Shown here: positions 26,710 through 35,486 of the stretch, piece by piece
Layout of the letters: each line of letters opens with the position of its first letter
How positions within the stretch are numbered: position 1 is the first letter of the stretch
Source of the DNA: [Clostridium] citroniae WAL-17108
Lineage (GTDB): Bacteria; Bacillota; Clostridia; Lachnospirales; Lachnospiraceae
Reading direction: 5' to 3'
DNA: 64,000 bases
Assembly: GCF_000233455.1 (NCBI RefSeq)
Contig: NZ_JH376420.1
Coordinates: 1,311,626-1,375,625 of the forward strand
Notes under the pieces: generated by a model
The model's input: only the letters and a program-made list of their open reading frames with translations
Databases searched by the model: none
What the model was told of the DNA's origin: nothing
Position numbers and translations under genes: made by a program

Positions 26710-27525
26710 TCATGCACGTCCCAGCATAAACTTCTCCACAACCAGGCCCACCCCGTCCTGGTTGTTGGAGGCAGTGATGTAATCTGCAGCGTTGCGCACA
26801 GGCAGAACAGCATTTTCCATGGCCACCCCCAAGCCCGCGTACTTTATCATGGTCAGGTCATTATAACCGTCACCGCAGGCAATCATCTGCTCACGCTCCA
26901 GTCCAAGGATGTGTAACAGGCGCTCCAGGGACTGGGCCTTGTCAATTCCCTTTGGCATTACCTCCAGAAAATACTCCTCGGAACGGTACACGCTGAAGTC
27001 ACGCCCCATGGCTGCTTTTACCCGGGGTTCCACGGTCACCAGGTAATCCCCGTCATCCAGCATCAGGAACTTGGGAACCTGGAAATCCACATAGGATTTC
27101 ATGTCCTCTACCTGACGCAGGGGAAGGTGGTTGATGTTGGATTCCACCACAGCGTAAGGGCATTCCTTGTTATTGGTAATGATATCCCCGCCTTGATAGG
27201 TCAGGATATCCACCCGGTACTCCTCCGCCAGGCCAATGATCTTTTGGTTGGACTCAAGGGGAAGGAGGGATGTGAATACCGCCTCCCCTGTTTTGCAGTT
27301 GGTGATCATTCCTCCGTTATAGGACAGGATATAGCTTCCAAAGCGGTCCATCTCAAGTTCTTTAGCCAAAGGCTCCACTCCGGGCGTGGGACGGCCCGAA
27401 GCCAGAACCACGATGTTTCCGGCTTCCTGGGCTTCCATCAGGGCTTTTTTTGTTCTCGGGGTGATGATCTTATCCCGGTTGGTCAAGGTGCCGTCCAGGT
27501 CCAGTACGATGATTTTGTAGTTCAT
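26710..27525 (-). CDS. Cof-type HAD-IIB phosphatase
   Basis: 271 aa, full length. HAD motif I is DLDGTLTNRD (nucleophile Asp about residue 9), motif II ASGRPTPG, motif III lysine in KGIDKAQSLERLL and motif IV GDGYNDLTMIKYAG. The type IIB cap lies between motifs II and III. Cof-like enzymes hydrolyse sugar phosphates, flavin nucleotides or pyridoxal phosphate with broad specificity. The convergent flavoprotein operon ends upstream of its 3' end, and the A/T-rich spacer between them holds only short GCATGGCATT repeats. Confidence 0.92.
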   Translation of the reverse strand: MNYKIIVLDLDGTLTNRDKIITPRTKKALMEAQEAGNIVVLASGRPTPGVEPLAKELEMDRFGSYILSYNGGMITNCKTGEAVFTSLLPLESNQKIIGLAEEYRVDILTYQGGDIITNNKECPYAVVESNINHLPLRQVEDMKSYVDFQVPKFLMLDDGDYLVTVEPRVKAAMGRDFSVYRSEEYFLEVMPKGIDKAQSLERLLHILGLEREQMIACGDGYNDLTMIKYAGLGVAMENAVLPVRNAADYITASNNQDGVGLVVEKFMLGRA

Positions 27526-27582
27526 TCTATTTTTTCTCCTCGTTTGTGTGTTTATCGTGGTTGATTAAAACATTGGCAGTGA

Positions 27583-28293
27583 TCATTGAATCAGTTTAAT
27601 GATGGTATCCGCAATTCTCACAGCGCCTCCTGCATTTTTAAAAAAGCCGAATACAGTATTGAACTTTGACATTAGGGCAAGTACATTCTTCATGACCGTT
27701 TTATCAGTTTCTGTCTTACACTCATTGGTCATCAGGCATAAGGTACCTATTGTTCTGGTTACACTATCCTTCACTTCCTCCATGCCAAACAAATTATACT
27801 TTAGGATAGATTCATATACACTGTTTAAATGCACCAGTATGATATCTTTTAATTCTTCATTGATTTCTGCTTCTTTTATATCATTTCTCAGGGAATTAAT
27901 CTCTTCAATAAAATTATCCAACGCTTCCTGTTCCACCTTTGGTACAGAACAGTTGTCTATGAGGAAATCATCGCAGGCCTCAATCCTGCCCGTCATGTCG
28001 TCTTTGATAATACTCTCAAGATCAATATTAAATGAACCTTTTTTCATATAAGAATGGATCATTGCTTCTTTTAGATCATTAACTGAATCCAACTTTTTCT
28101 GCCTAGTATTCCTATTTACGGTTTGTATCTGCTTTATACTCAAGTCACATAGTTTCAAAAAATCAATTAGAAAAGCAATATAATCCTCATCTTTTTCAAG
28201 TTTAAATATTTCTTTGCATGTCCCCTTTTTTATACTGCGTAAAATATATAACAAGCTCCCCGTAGGAAAACCAGATTCATTTTTTATATCCAT
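27583..28293 (-). CDS. Hypothetical protein, helical, unrecognised
   Basis: 236 aa, no family recognised. Predicted mostly helical with a charged central region (EEINSLRNDIKEAEINEELKDIILVHLN) and a hydrophobic, glycine-containing C-terminus (FNTVFGFFKNAGGAVRIADTIIKLIQ) that could associate with membrane. The start is at a good ATG (GAAGGAGGGAGTTGC upstream). It is AT-richer than its neighbours and lies beside the methylase/KAP unit. Proteins of this size and composition often accompany defence islands, but nothing in the sequence proves a link. Confidence 0.6.
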   Translation of the reverse strand: MDIKNESGFPTGSLLYILRSIKKGTCKEIFKLEKDEDYIAFLIDFLKLCDLSIKQIQTVNRNTRQKKLDSVNDLKEAMIHSYMKKGSFNIDLESIIKDDMTGRIEACDDFLIDNCSVPKVEQEALDNFIEEINSLRNDIKEAEINEELKDIILVHLNSVYESILKYNLFGMEEVKDSVTRTIGTLCLMTNECKTETDKTVMKNVLALMSKFNTVFGFFKNAGGAVRIADTIIKLIQ

Positions 28294-28413
28294 GCAACTC
28301 CCTCCTTCGCATCACGTTTCATGACCCACATAAGTTTAAGAATTCTTTCTTTCATACCTTTTCCGGTAGTAGTCCATTGTTCTGTATTCGATCACATCCC
28401 CCATCTGCCCTTT

Positions 28414-29001
28414 CTATCTTTTCCTCAAAATCATGTTCAGCCATTGTTCCTCATCTCTCCCAGGACGCACGTCAGACGTCACCCACATTTCCAAAGTAGC
28501 AAATCCATGGACGGCCTTTAGCAGCCCTTCCATTTTCTCCTCTGTCATGTCCGTAAAATACCTACCGTTCCGTTCCCCTTCCCCTGTCCCATATTTAAAG
28601 GAGGTATAGAGGACTCCGCAGGGCACCAGCGCACGGTGCATTTTCCCGAACACGTCCGCCAGTTCATCAAAGGTCAGGTGCAGAATAGAGGAACAGGCCC
28701 AGATCCCCTCATATGCCTCCCTTTCATCCAGATCCTGAAAAAACATCTGTCTGACGTTTGTGCCGGTATATTCAGATGCGATCTTTACCAGCTCCACAGA
28801 GCCGTCCACAGCATCCGCCATATATCCTCTGCTGATAAAATACTTTGTGTCCCTTCCTGATCCGCATCCGAAATCCAGGATTCTGTCCCCCGGTTTCAGA
28901 TAACCGAGAAACCGGTCCTGTATCTGCGTAAATTCAACATCCCTTGTACTGTCAAAGAACTCCCTGGCATGCTGGTTGTAGTACTGTAATGAATCTCCCA
29001 T
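28414..29001 (-). CDS. Class I SAM-dependent methyltransferase
   Basis: 195 aa. Motif I is ILDFGCGSGRDTKYFISRG, and VDGSVELVKIASE is the acidic loop after beta 2. A Rossmann core of about 150 residues fits the small-molecule methyltransferase fold (methyltransf_25/11). The substrate is unknown. No DPPY/NPPF motif is present, so it is not a DNA N6-methylase. It is divergent from the methylase-specificity gene with about 170 bp between starts, so a shared regulatory region is possible. Confidence 0.85.
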   Translation of the reverse strand: MGDSLQYYNQHAREFFDSTRDVEFTQIQDRFLGYLKPGDRILDFGCGSGRDTKYFISRGYMADAVDGSVELVKIASEYTGTNVRQMFFQDLDEREAYEGIWACSSILHLTFDELADVFGKMHRALVPCGVLYTSFKYGTGEGERNGRYFTDMTEEKMEGLLKAVHGFATLEMWVTSDVRPGRDEEQWLNMILRKR

Positions 29002-29096
29002 GTTGACCGCACCTTTCTTATGATATATGGATCATTTTATCATTTTTTAATTGGGCCTGCAATTATAATGTAGAGGTCATGTAGATTAATCCCTCG

Positions 29097-29125
29097 TTGA
29101 TTTTGGGCAATGGATGACTTATAAT
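29097..29125 (+). promoter_or_regulatory. Promoter of the methylase/KAP unit
   Basis: TTGATT (29097-29102), 17-bp spacer, TATAAT (29120-29125), about 50 bp before the start codon. Confidence 0.65.
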
Positions 29126-29173
29126 AAAATTAATCATGCCGTATTGATCGCAGGAGGATAATCGCATACAACT

Positions 29174-30418
29174 ATGTCCGAAAAAGAAAAAACAGTTCTA
29201 TCTATTATTTCGTTAATGGAGCATGCGCTTGAGCTCCGGGATTACACGGTTCCAGATCCGGCCTGGGGGGCTGGCTGTCTTCTATTCACCCTTTCCAGCC
29301 TTTTAAGAGAGGAACAGAAAGCTAACATAAAAATGATGGGGTTTCACGCCGGTCCTGATATTTGCTGCTCTGTTTCAGATGACCATGATCCAAACCAGTT
29401 TGATCTCATTCTGGCAAACCCGCCTTTTGCCTATGAAGGAGGAATTGGAAGGCTGGAGTCAAAGATGCTGATCCGCGCCATGGATACCCTGGCGGATAAC
29501 GGCCGTGCCAGCGTCATTATGCCCTACGGTTTTTTAAGCAGACAAACGGATCATCTTATCAGAGAACGTTTATATAAAAATTTTGAGATACTGTCTATGG
29601 TTTTGCTTCCGTTAGGTCTGTTTAAGGCAAGGGTCAACACATGTATCCTTACCTTTAAAAAAAGTGATCCTGTCAATCAATACATTGAAATAAACGATTT
29701 CAGGAACTGCCGGGATATCAACCTGTACCACGGTCATTTTTCCCGCCTCTTCCATCACCCGGATGCCGTGTCCGTCCACTTGTCCAGGGAGCAGATTACA
29801 GAACCTGATTACTTTTTTGCACCGGAAAAATATGGACTTTCATCAAATAAAGACCATACTCATGACCAGGAAAGCGGTTACGAACAATTATCCCTGTTTC
29901 CGGATAAAGATCTGGAAAACAGCATCATTGCCTCTGATCTGTTCCGGCAAATGTTTGTGGATAAAGGTTTTCCCTCCATCAGAGGGGAGGAGCTGTTTAA
30001 ATTGCGCTCCGGAACAAAGATTGTTTCATCAGATCATGGGGGACTGTATCCGGTCATAGGTGCCAATGGAAGCTATTCATCCACCGATCAATGTAATGTC
30101 CATGGACCCATTCCCACCATTATTATCAATCGGGTGGGCGAACACTGCGGACAGGCATCCATCCTTGATAAGCCCGGCTTTATAACGGGCAACGCAATTT
30201 ACATATCCTTATTTTTTAAGGAAACCGACCTGCAATACCTTTGTTATCTTCTGAACTTTATGAACTTGAATCAATACAAGACAGGTTCCGGCAAACCATA
30301 TATTACACAGCGCGACATTTATGAGAAGGGATATCTGTTTCCTCCTCTGGATCTGCAAAAAGAATTTTCCAACAAAATCAGGAATCTGATCTCTCTCAAT
30401 ACAGGAGGAGCTTACTAA
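29174..30418 (+). CDS. Compact DNA N6-adenine methylase fused to a type I-like specificity domain
   Basis: 414 aa. The SAM motif is DPAWGAGCLL (residues 28-37) and the adenine-methylase catalytic motif is LANPPF (NPPF at 82-85). The spacing is short, and the N-terminal helical domain of HsdM is missing. Residues about 262-410 look like one HsdS target-recognition domain plus helix (PVIGANGSYSSTDQ, TIIINRVGEHCGQAS, PYITQRDIYEKGYLFPPLDLQKEFS). It should therefore methylate adenine at a bipartite or half site, possibly as a dimer. AGGAGG lies 16 nt before the ATG, which is far; an in-frame stop five codons upstream rules out an earlier start. The KAP gene follows with a 1-bp overlap. No endonuclease gene is next to it. 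Confidence 0.75.
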   Translation: MSEKEKTVLSIISLMEHALELRDYTVPDPAWGAGCLLFTLSSLLREEQKANIKMMGFHAGPDICCSVSDDHDPNQFDLILANPPFAYEGGIGRLESKMLIRAMDTLADNGRASVIMPYGFLSRQTDHLIRERLYKNFEILSMVLLPLGLFKARVNTCILTFKKSDPVNQYIEINDFRNCRDINLYHGHFSRLFHHPDAVSVHLSREQITEPDYFFAPEKYGLSSNKDHTHDQESGYEQLSLFPDKDLENSIIASDLFRQMFVDKGFPSIRGEELFKLRSGTKIVSSDHGGLYPVIGANGSYSSTDQCNVHGPIPTIIINRVGEHCGQASILDKPGFITGNAIYISLFFKETDLQYLCYLLNFMNLNQYKTGSGKPYITQRDIYEKGYLFPPLDLQKEFSNKIRNLISLNTGGAY

Positions 30419-32148
30419 TGGCAAAAGGCAACCGTGATCTACCAATTGATACCATGGAATCTGATCTATTCGACCTGGACCGCTATTACACCGGGTTGGC
30501 TGATTTTATCAAAAAGTGCGAGACCCCGTTGACCATTGCATTGCAGGGAGACTGGGGATCCGGCAAAACCTCAATGATGAACATGATCATGGGGAAATTA
30601 ACCGAGCCCAATTTAAAGTGCCTGTATTTTAATACCTGGCATTACGCCCAGTTTTCTTCCGAGGACGATCTGTCCATTGCATTTCTCAGTGAACTTACCA
30701 CCGAAGTGCTGAAGTCGGTTTCTGCCCCGGAAAAAATAGTAAACACTTTTTCATCCATGATGAAAAATATATTTAAAAAGACAAAGATCAACGCCAGCTA
30801 TTCCCTCCTGAATTGTTCTGTTCAGATGGAAACTGATTTTGAGGAGTTATTTAATCTGAACAGCAGTTTTTATCAGGATATCAAAAAGTTCACAAAGGAA
30901 TTTGAGATAGCGATCCATTCCTTTGTGAAAAAGGCTCCTCGCCGAATCGTTATTTTTATCGATGATCTGGACAGGCTGAATCCGGAGCGTGCAGTGGAAT
31001 TGCTGGAAATAATCAAGATATTTCTGGATGTGCCGGGATGTATCTTTGTTTTGGCCATTGATTACGAGGTGGTTACCCTGGGCGTTTCCAAGAAGTACGG
31101 CGAGGGCCTGATGTATCAAAAGGGTAAAAGCTTTTTTGATAAAATGATCCAGGTTCCCTTCCGTATCCCGGTTGCATTTTATAAAATGGACAAACTTCTG
31201 ATGACTTCATTTGAGCGCATGGAAATCGATTTGAATGAGGATTCACAGATCATCAGTGATATTATTAAAAATAGTGTGGGCGCCAACCCACGAACAGTCA
31301 AACGGCTGTTAAATACCTTTGAACTGATCAGGGACATTTTAAAGGTAAGCCAGGATGATCACAAAACAAATGTATTGCTTTTGGCAATTTTGTGTATTCA
31401 GCTCTGTGATGACAGGCTGTATCAATATTTGACCAGCACAAGGGAATGGACGGATGTTGACAGTAACACGGTATTTTCTTTTAAAAAGGATTCCGATCCC
31501 TTATTTCCGAATTACTCAGATTTTCTTGCTGATAAGCTGTCGCTGTGGAACGAGAAGGCGGGTTCTTATAATTATAAGCAGACCCATAACCTGCTGTCTC
31601 TGTTAAATGAGTATATTCACTCGGATACAAGGGATATGGGTCTGGATGATGACTCAGATGATTTTGAAATATTTATAAACTTATTAGACCAGTCGCAAAT
31701 GACTGCTTCCAATGCGGTAAACAGCACACAGCATGACAAAGAACTGCTCACGGATAATCTGGACCTTAAAAAGCTTGTTATTGAGGGATTTTCCATTGGT
31801 GATGGCGGGATAATTCCTGCAGCCAGTTTTACAGAAGCTTTTTGCAAAATTCTGGAAACGACTGTAAATCCTTCCGATTTTATAAAGCTGGTAAATGACC
31901 GGTCAAAAACCGCCCAGTATGGTTTGCCGGACCGGATATTTTATCGATTGGACAGGGATAAAGATAACGATGACTATTCTGATTTGGGATATAAAAAATC
32001 TACCATTAAGCGCATCCATGGTCAGGATATCATCCTGCATTACGGGCGTGAAGATTTAAAAAACTATCTGCTGAAATTCCTGAGGGCATTTCATGTAGAT
32101 AACAGGATCTATCTGTATGTCAAATCAAATACAAATGAGCCAATTTAA
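30418..32148 (+). CDS. KAP family P-loop NTPase
   Basis: 576 aa. Walker A GDWGSGKT is at residues 44-51. The FNTWHYAQF segment after it is a KAP hallmark. Walker B with sensor is RIVIFIDDLDRLNPERAVELLEIIKIFL (about 176-203), then CIFVLAIDYEVV and NPRTVKRLLNTFEL. No membrane segment is inserted between Walker A and B, so it is probably cytoplasmic, unlike Kidins220. The C-terminal 200 residues are unassigned. Bacterial KAP proteins include PifA of plasmid F, which aborts phage T7. Its start overlaps the methylase stop (TAATG), giving coupled translation and arguing that the two work together. Confidence 0.88.
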   Translation: MAKGNRDLPIDTMESDLFDLDRYYTGLADFIKKCETPLTIALQGDWGSGKTSMMNMIMGKLTEPNLKCLYFNTWHYAQFSSEDDLSIAFLSELTTEVLKSVSAPEKIVNTFSSMMKNIFKKTKINASYSLLNCSVQMETDFEELFNLNSSFYQDIKKFTKEFEIAIHSFVKKAPRRIVIFIDDLDRLNPERAVELLEIIKIFLDVPGCIFVLAIDYEVVTLGVSKKYGEGLMYQKGKSFFDKMIQVPFRIPVAFYKMDKLLMTSFERMEIDLNEDSQIISDIIKNSVGANPRTVKRLLNTFELIRDILKVSQDDHKTNVLLLAILCIQLCDDRLYQYLTSTREWTDVDSNTVFSFKKDSDPLFPNYSDFLADKLSLWNEKAGSYNYKQTHNLLSLLNEYIHSDTRDMGLDDDSDDFEIFINLLDQSQMTASNAVNSTQHDKELLTDNLDLKKLVIEGFSIGDGGIIPAASFTEAFCKILETTVNPSDFIKLVNDRSKTAQYGLPDRIFYRLDRDKDNDDYSDLGYKKSTIKRIHGQDIILHYGREDLKNYLLKFLRAFHVDNRIYLYVKSNTNEPI

Positions 32149-32179
32149 CGGATATGTGCTCTGATCTATTCTAAAAAGC

Positions 32180-32223
32180 GAGGCACCAACCAGAGAGCAG
32201 CGGGTTTGGATGCCTCTTTTTTT
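32180..32223 (+). terminator. Terminator of the methylase/KAP unit
   Basis: GAGGCACCAA / TTGG-TGCCTC stem, followed by TTTTTTT (32217-32223). Confidence 0.8.
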
Positions 32224-32315
32224 GGTATTTTCCCTCTGCAGCCTTCCATTTTTATTCACCGGTCCATGTCCCCTCTAATAAACTATATTATAAGTGAATA
32301 CACAAGGAGTCTGTT

Positions 32316-33320
32316 ATGAAAAAAATATTATGCACATTACTGGCAGGAGCCATGGCAGCCGCTGCCCTTACCGGCTGTGCAAAGGCCCCGGGCACGGCTT
32401 CCTCCGGCAATACGCCGCTGGTACTCAACGAGGTAGCCCACTCCATCTTCTATGCCCCCCAGTACGCAGCCATCGAGCTGGGTTACTTTGAGGACGAGGG
32501 CATTGACCTGACCCTGGTCAACGGCGCGGGCGCCGACAAGGTAATGACCGCACTCATCTCCGGGGATGCGCAGATCGGGTTCATGGGCTCAGAGGCCAGC
32601 ATCTATGTATATCAGGAAGGTTCCCAGGACTACGCTGTAAACTTCGCACAGCTGACCCAGCGGGCAGGCAACTTCCTGGTGGGCCGCCAGCCTGAGGATA
32701 ATTTTAAATGGGAGAACCTGAAGGGCAAAAAGGTCCTGGGAGGACGTGCCGGCGGCATGCCGCAGATGGTATTTGAGTACATCCTGAAAAAACACGGACT
32801 GGACCCCAAGACAGACCTGGAGATTGACCAGAGCATTAACTTTGGTCTGACGGCAGCTGCATTTACATCCAATGACGCTGATTACACGGTGGAGTTTGAG
32901 CCATTCGCCACCACACTGGAGAGCGAGGGAAGCGGAACCGTTGTAGCATCCCTGGGAACAGAATCAGGTTATGTTCCCTATACTGCCTACTGTACAAAGA
33001 AAAGCTATATGGAAAAAAATCCTGAGCTGATCCAGAAATTTACAAACGCCATCCAAAAAGGCATGGACTATGTAAACTCCCACTCTGCCGAGGAGATTGC
33101 AAAGACCATTGCCCCTCAGTTCAAGGAAACTCCGGTGGACAAAATCGCTACCATCGTAGGACGCTACAAGGACCAGGACACTTGGAAGGACGACACCATA
33201 TTTGAAAAGGAAAGCTTTGAACTTCTGGAAAATATACTGGAGGAAGCCGGCGAGCTGTCAGAGCGGGTTCCTTATGAGAAACTTGTGACCACGCAGTTCT
33301 CTGAGGCTGCTGCAAAATAA
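32316..33320 (+). CDS. NMT1/SsuA-type ABC substrate-binding lipoprotein
   Basis: 334 aa with lipoprotein signal (AAALTGC, cysteine about residue 21) and the NMT1/THI5-like fold: PQYAAIELGYFEDEGIDLTLVNGAGADKVMTALISGDAQIGFMG. This family binds pyrimidine precursors of thiamine, taurine, alkylsulfonates or nitrate for NitT/TauT-type importers. No ATPase or permease is next to it. A matching NitT/TauT-type ATPase-permease pair lies at 53028-54479, without its own binding protein. AAGGAG precedes the start and a terminator follows. Confidence 0.85.
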   Translation: MKKILCTLLAGAMAAAALTGCAKAPGTASSGNTPLVLNEVAHSIFYAPQYAAIELGYFEDEGIDLTLVNGAGADKVMTALISGDAQIGFMGSEASIYVYQEGSQDYAVNFAQLTQRAGNFLVGRQPEDNFKWENLKGKKVLGGRAGGMPQMVFEYILKKHGLDPKTDLEIDQSINFGLTAAAFTSNDADYTVEFEPFATTLESEGSGTVVASLGTESGYVPYTAYCTKKSYMEKNPELIQKFTNAIQKGMDYVNSHSAEEIAKTIAPQFKETPVDKIATIVGRYKDQDTWKDDTIFEKESFELLENILEEAGELSERVPYEKLVTTQFSEAAAK

Positions 33321-33337
33321 TGGTTACAGCGTTCAAA

Positions 33338-33377
33338 AAGCCTGTCGCATCTGGATCTTTCAGCATGCGGCAGGCTT
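33338..33377. terminator. Bidirectional terminator between convergent genes
   Basis: Perfect 13-bp stem AAGCCTGTCGCAT-like arm at 33338-33350 with ATGCGGCAGGCTT at 33365-33377 (one G-U). It lies between the binding protein and the PstS-like gene. Confidence 0.8.
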
Positions 33378-33389
33378 TCCTGCTTCTCT

Positions 33390-34262
33390 CTATTCCCCCG
33401 GAACCGGCGTCAAATTCGCCCCATCGATCAACGATTGCCCCTGATCCGAATACACGAACTCAAAATACCTTTGGACCAGGGGATTCTGTTTCTCTATGGC
33501 TCCCATGGTCGCCATTACCATTGTCTTGTTCAGGGAATAGCTTCCATTCTGCACGTTCTCCCTGGTTGGCTGGACCCCCTCCACCGACACTGCCTGTACC
33601 GTATCGTCCAGCAGTGCCATGGAAATATATCCCACCGCTCCCTGGGTAGCGGCAGTCTTGATCAGAACAGCTCCGGATCCGCTCAGTTCATTGGCGTACC
33701 GGCACTGATCCACAATTCCCAGTATTTCCTCAAAAGGATCCCTTGTACCGGAACCTGCCTCATGTCCGGTTACCACTACAGGCATGTTCGGACCTCCCAG
33801 TTCATTCCAATTAGCTGTTCTTCCACAGAAAATATCCCTTAGTTCATCTGATGTGAGATTCTCGATCCCGGTCACCTCCTTGTTCAGGATAACCGCTATT
33901 CCATCTCTGGCCACAATGTTTTCCACCGCTCCCTTTTCCAGCTCCTCCTGGGTCAGGTTCCTGGAAGATGTACCAATGTCCACAGTCCCCTCCAACAATG
34001 CTTCCATACCTGCTGTCGAGCCAATGTACTCAGCGGATACCGCGATTCCCGGCTCCTCCTCCATGAATGTTTCCCCAATGGCAACACACATTTCCTCCAT
34101 GGAAGTACTTCCCGCCAGCTGGATATTTCCGGTCAGCTCTTCCGTTTTCTTATTGCATCCTGCGATCATTATCACCACACCGGCCAAAAGAGCTGCTGCC
34201 CCCAATGCAGTTCTGTTTACAACTCCGCCTTTTCTCATCATTCCTCTCATCCCAGTCTCCAT
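33390..34262 (-). CDS. PstS-like phosphate (or phosphonate) binding lipoprotein
   Basis: About 290 aa with a lipoprotein signal (VVIMIAGC). The PstS fold shows ILQLAGSTSMEEM-type opening (QLAGSTSM), DIGTSSRNLT, GHEAGSGTRDPFEE and GAVGYISMAL. It would bind phosphate at the surface. No pstCAB follows, so it is an orphan here. The 5' end overlaps the stop of the upstream hydrolase by 16 bp, and a start at 34250 (MRGMM, with GGAG upstream) is equally possible. The pairing with a phosphonoacetate-hydrolase-like gene suggests a role in acquiring phosphate from phosphonates or esters. Confidence 0.85.
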   Translation of the reverse strand: METGMRGMMRKGGVVNRTALGAAALLAGVVIMIAGCNKKTEELTGNIQLAGSTSMEEMCVAIGETFMEEEPGIAVSAEYIGSTAGMEALLEGTVDIGTSSRNLTQEELEKGAVENIVARDGIAVILNKEVTGIENLTSDELRDIFCGRTANWNELGGPNMPVVVTGHEAGSGTRDPFEEILGIVDQCRYANELSGSGAVLIKTAATQGAVGYISMALLDDTVQAVSVEGVQPTRENVQNGSYSLNKTMVMATMGAIEKQNPLVQRYFEFVYSDQGQSLIDGANLTPVPGE

Positions 34263-35380
34263 CCTGCGTTTTCAAAATCCCTCATCATATGTGCAACAAT
34301 ATCCTTACTGTACTGATAATCCCCTTCCCCTTTCAGAGGATGGATCGCTGCCAGGGGGATCTGCCGCTCATACAGTGAACCATGGGTCCTCACCTGATCT
34401 GTAACCAGATATTCCCCCTCCACTTCCCCAAAGGCGCATCCTTCAGAAGCAAATATCACATAATCCCCAATCCTGTCTTCAGGCAGATGATAAAGAGCCG
34501 CCGCTTCCTCCCTGCCAAGGATCTTCTCAATCTCCGGAATCTCCTCTGCCAGTGCACACAGCCTCTCTCCATCCTTTTCGTTTTCCAAAAACAGATAGAG
34601 AATACCGCCTTCCTGATAAATATGGTTTTCCACATACCGGTCCTTTAAGGGCGCCAGGCAATACAGAGGGATCCCCTTGTTGTCCGCAATGTGCTTAACA
34701 TTCAAAAGCCTTTTCTTCTGATTCATCCCATGGTCCGCGGTTATGTAGATCCGCCTTCCAGGGTCCGCTTCATGGATCCTGCCAATATACTCGTCAATCC
34801 ACCGCATCTGCAGCCTTGCCTCCAATGTCTCCGGTCCGTAATGATGGAATCCATAGTCATTGGTGGTGCAGTAGACGAAATCGGGATGTTCCTTCTCAAT
34901 ACAGGCCAGGGCTGCTTCCATGATCCACCGTGTGCTGGACAGGTCGCTTACCTCAGGCGGCATGTCCAGCCCCAGACGACTAAGGAGCAATTTATCCGGT
35001 GCCTGGACACTGATTCCGATGTCAGCACCCTCACCGTATACGCCCAGAACCTTACCCTTAACAGTGAGGAATGCGGTCTTTTTTCCCATTTTCCCATAAG
35101 CGTTCAAAATGGTGGGCGCTTTCATGAACCCTCTTTCTTCTATAAATCCTTCTTCCCCGGTATCCGGGTCGTAATAATAATTCCCTACTATTTTTGTGTC
35201 CTCCGGGAATTTTCCTGATAAAATACAGGCGTGGTTTACATTGGTTACCGTGGGTACCGCACTTTGGACCTCTTTTACAAATCCATGAGCCCTGGCCAGT
35301 CTGTAAATATTAGGCGCTGTCTCCGGTGTCAGATAATCCGGTGCGCATCCGTCAATTACTACGATTAAACATCGATCCAT
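34247..35380 (-). CDS. Alkaline phosphatase superfamily hydrolase, phosphonoacetate-hydrolase-like
   Basis: 378 aa from the ATG at 35380 (MDRCLIVVIDGCAPDYL), placed 7 nt after AAAGGAG. DGCAPDY supplies the first metal aspartate, and the catalytic threonine lies in PTVTNVNHACILSGKFP. GNYYYDPDTGE follows, and HHYGPET and ITADHGMNQKK supply the remaining metal ligands. The TNVNHA/GNYYYD combination is that of PhnA-type phosphonoacetate hydrolases within the nucleotide pyrophosphatase/phosphodiesterase group. There is no signal peptide, so it is cytosolic. The stop overlaps the PstS-like start. Confidence 0.75.
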   Translation of the reverse strand: MDRCLIVVIDGCAPDYLTPETAPNIYRLARAHGFVKEVQSAVPTVTNVNHACILSGKFPEDTKIVGNYYYDPDTGEEGFIEERGFMKAPTILNAYGKMGKKTAFLTVKGKVLGVYGEGADIGISVQAPDKLLLSRLGLDMPPEVSDLSSTRWIMEAALACIEKEHPDFVYCTTNDYGFHHYGPETLEARLQMRWIDEYIGRIHEADPGRRIYITADHGMNQKKRLLNVKHIADNKGIPLYCLAPLKDRYVENHIYQEGGILYLFLENEKDGERLCALAEEIPEIEKILGREEAAALYHLPEDRIGDYVIFASEGCAFGEVEGEYLVTDQVRTHGSLYERQIPLAAIHPLKGEGDYQYSKDIVAHMMRDFENAGWRLG

Positions 35381-35486
35381 TTCCATTCTCCTTTCGTATG
35401 CCCTCATTCTATCACGCATTTTTACTATTGAAAAATATGAATATAATGATAATATTATAAGTAAATACTAATATCAGGAGTTGAAC

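Noticed and set aside
29174..30418. Complete type I restriction-modification system
   Set aside because: Only a fused methylase-specificity gene is present; no HsdR-like helicase/nuclease is found within several kilobases on either side.
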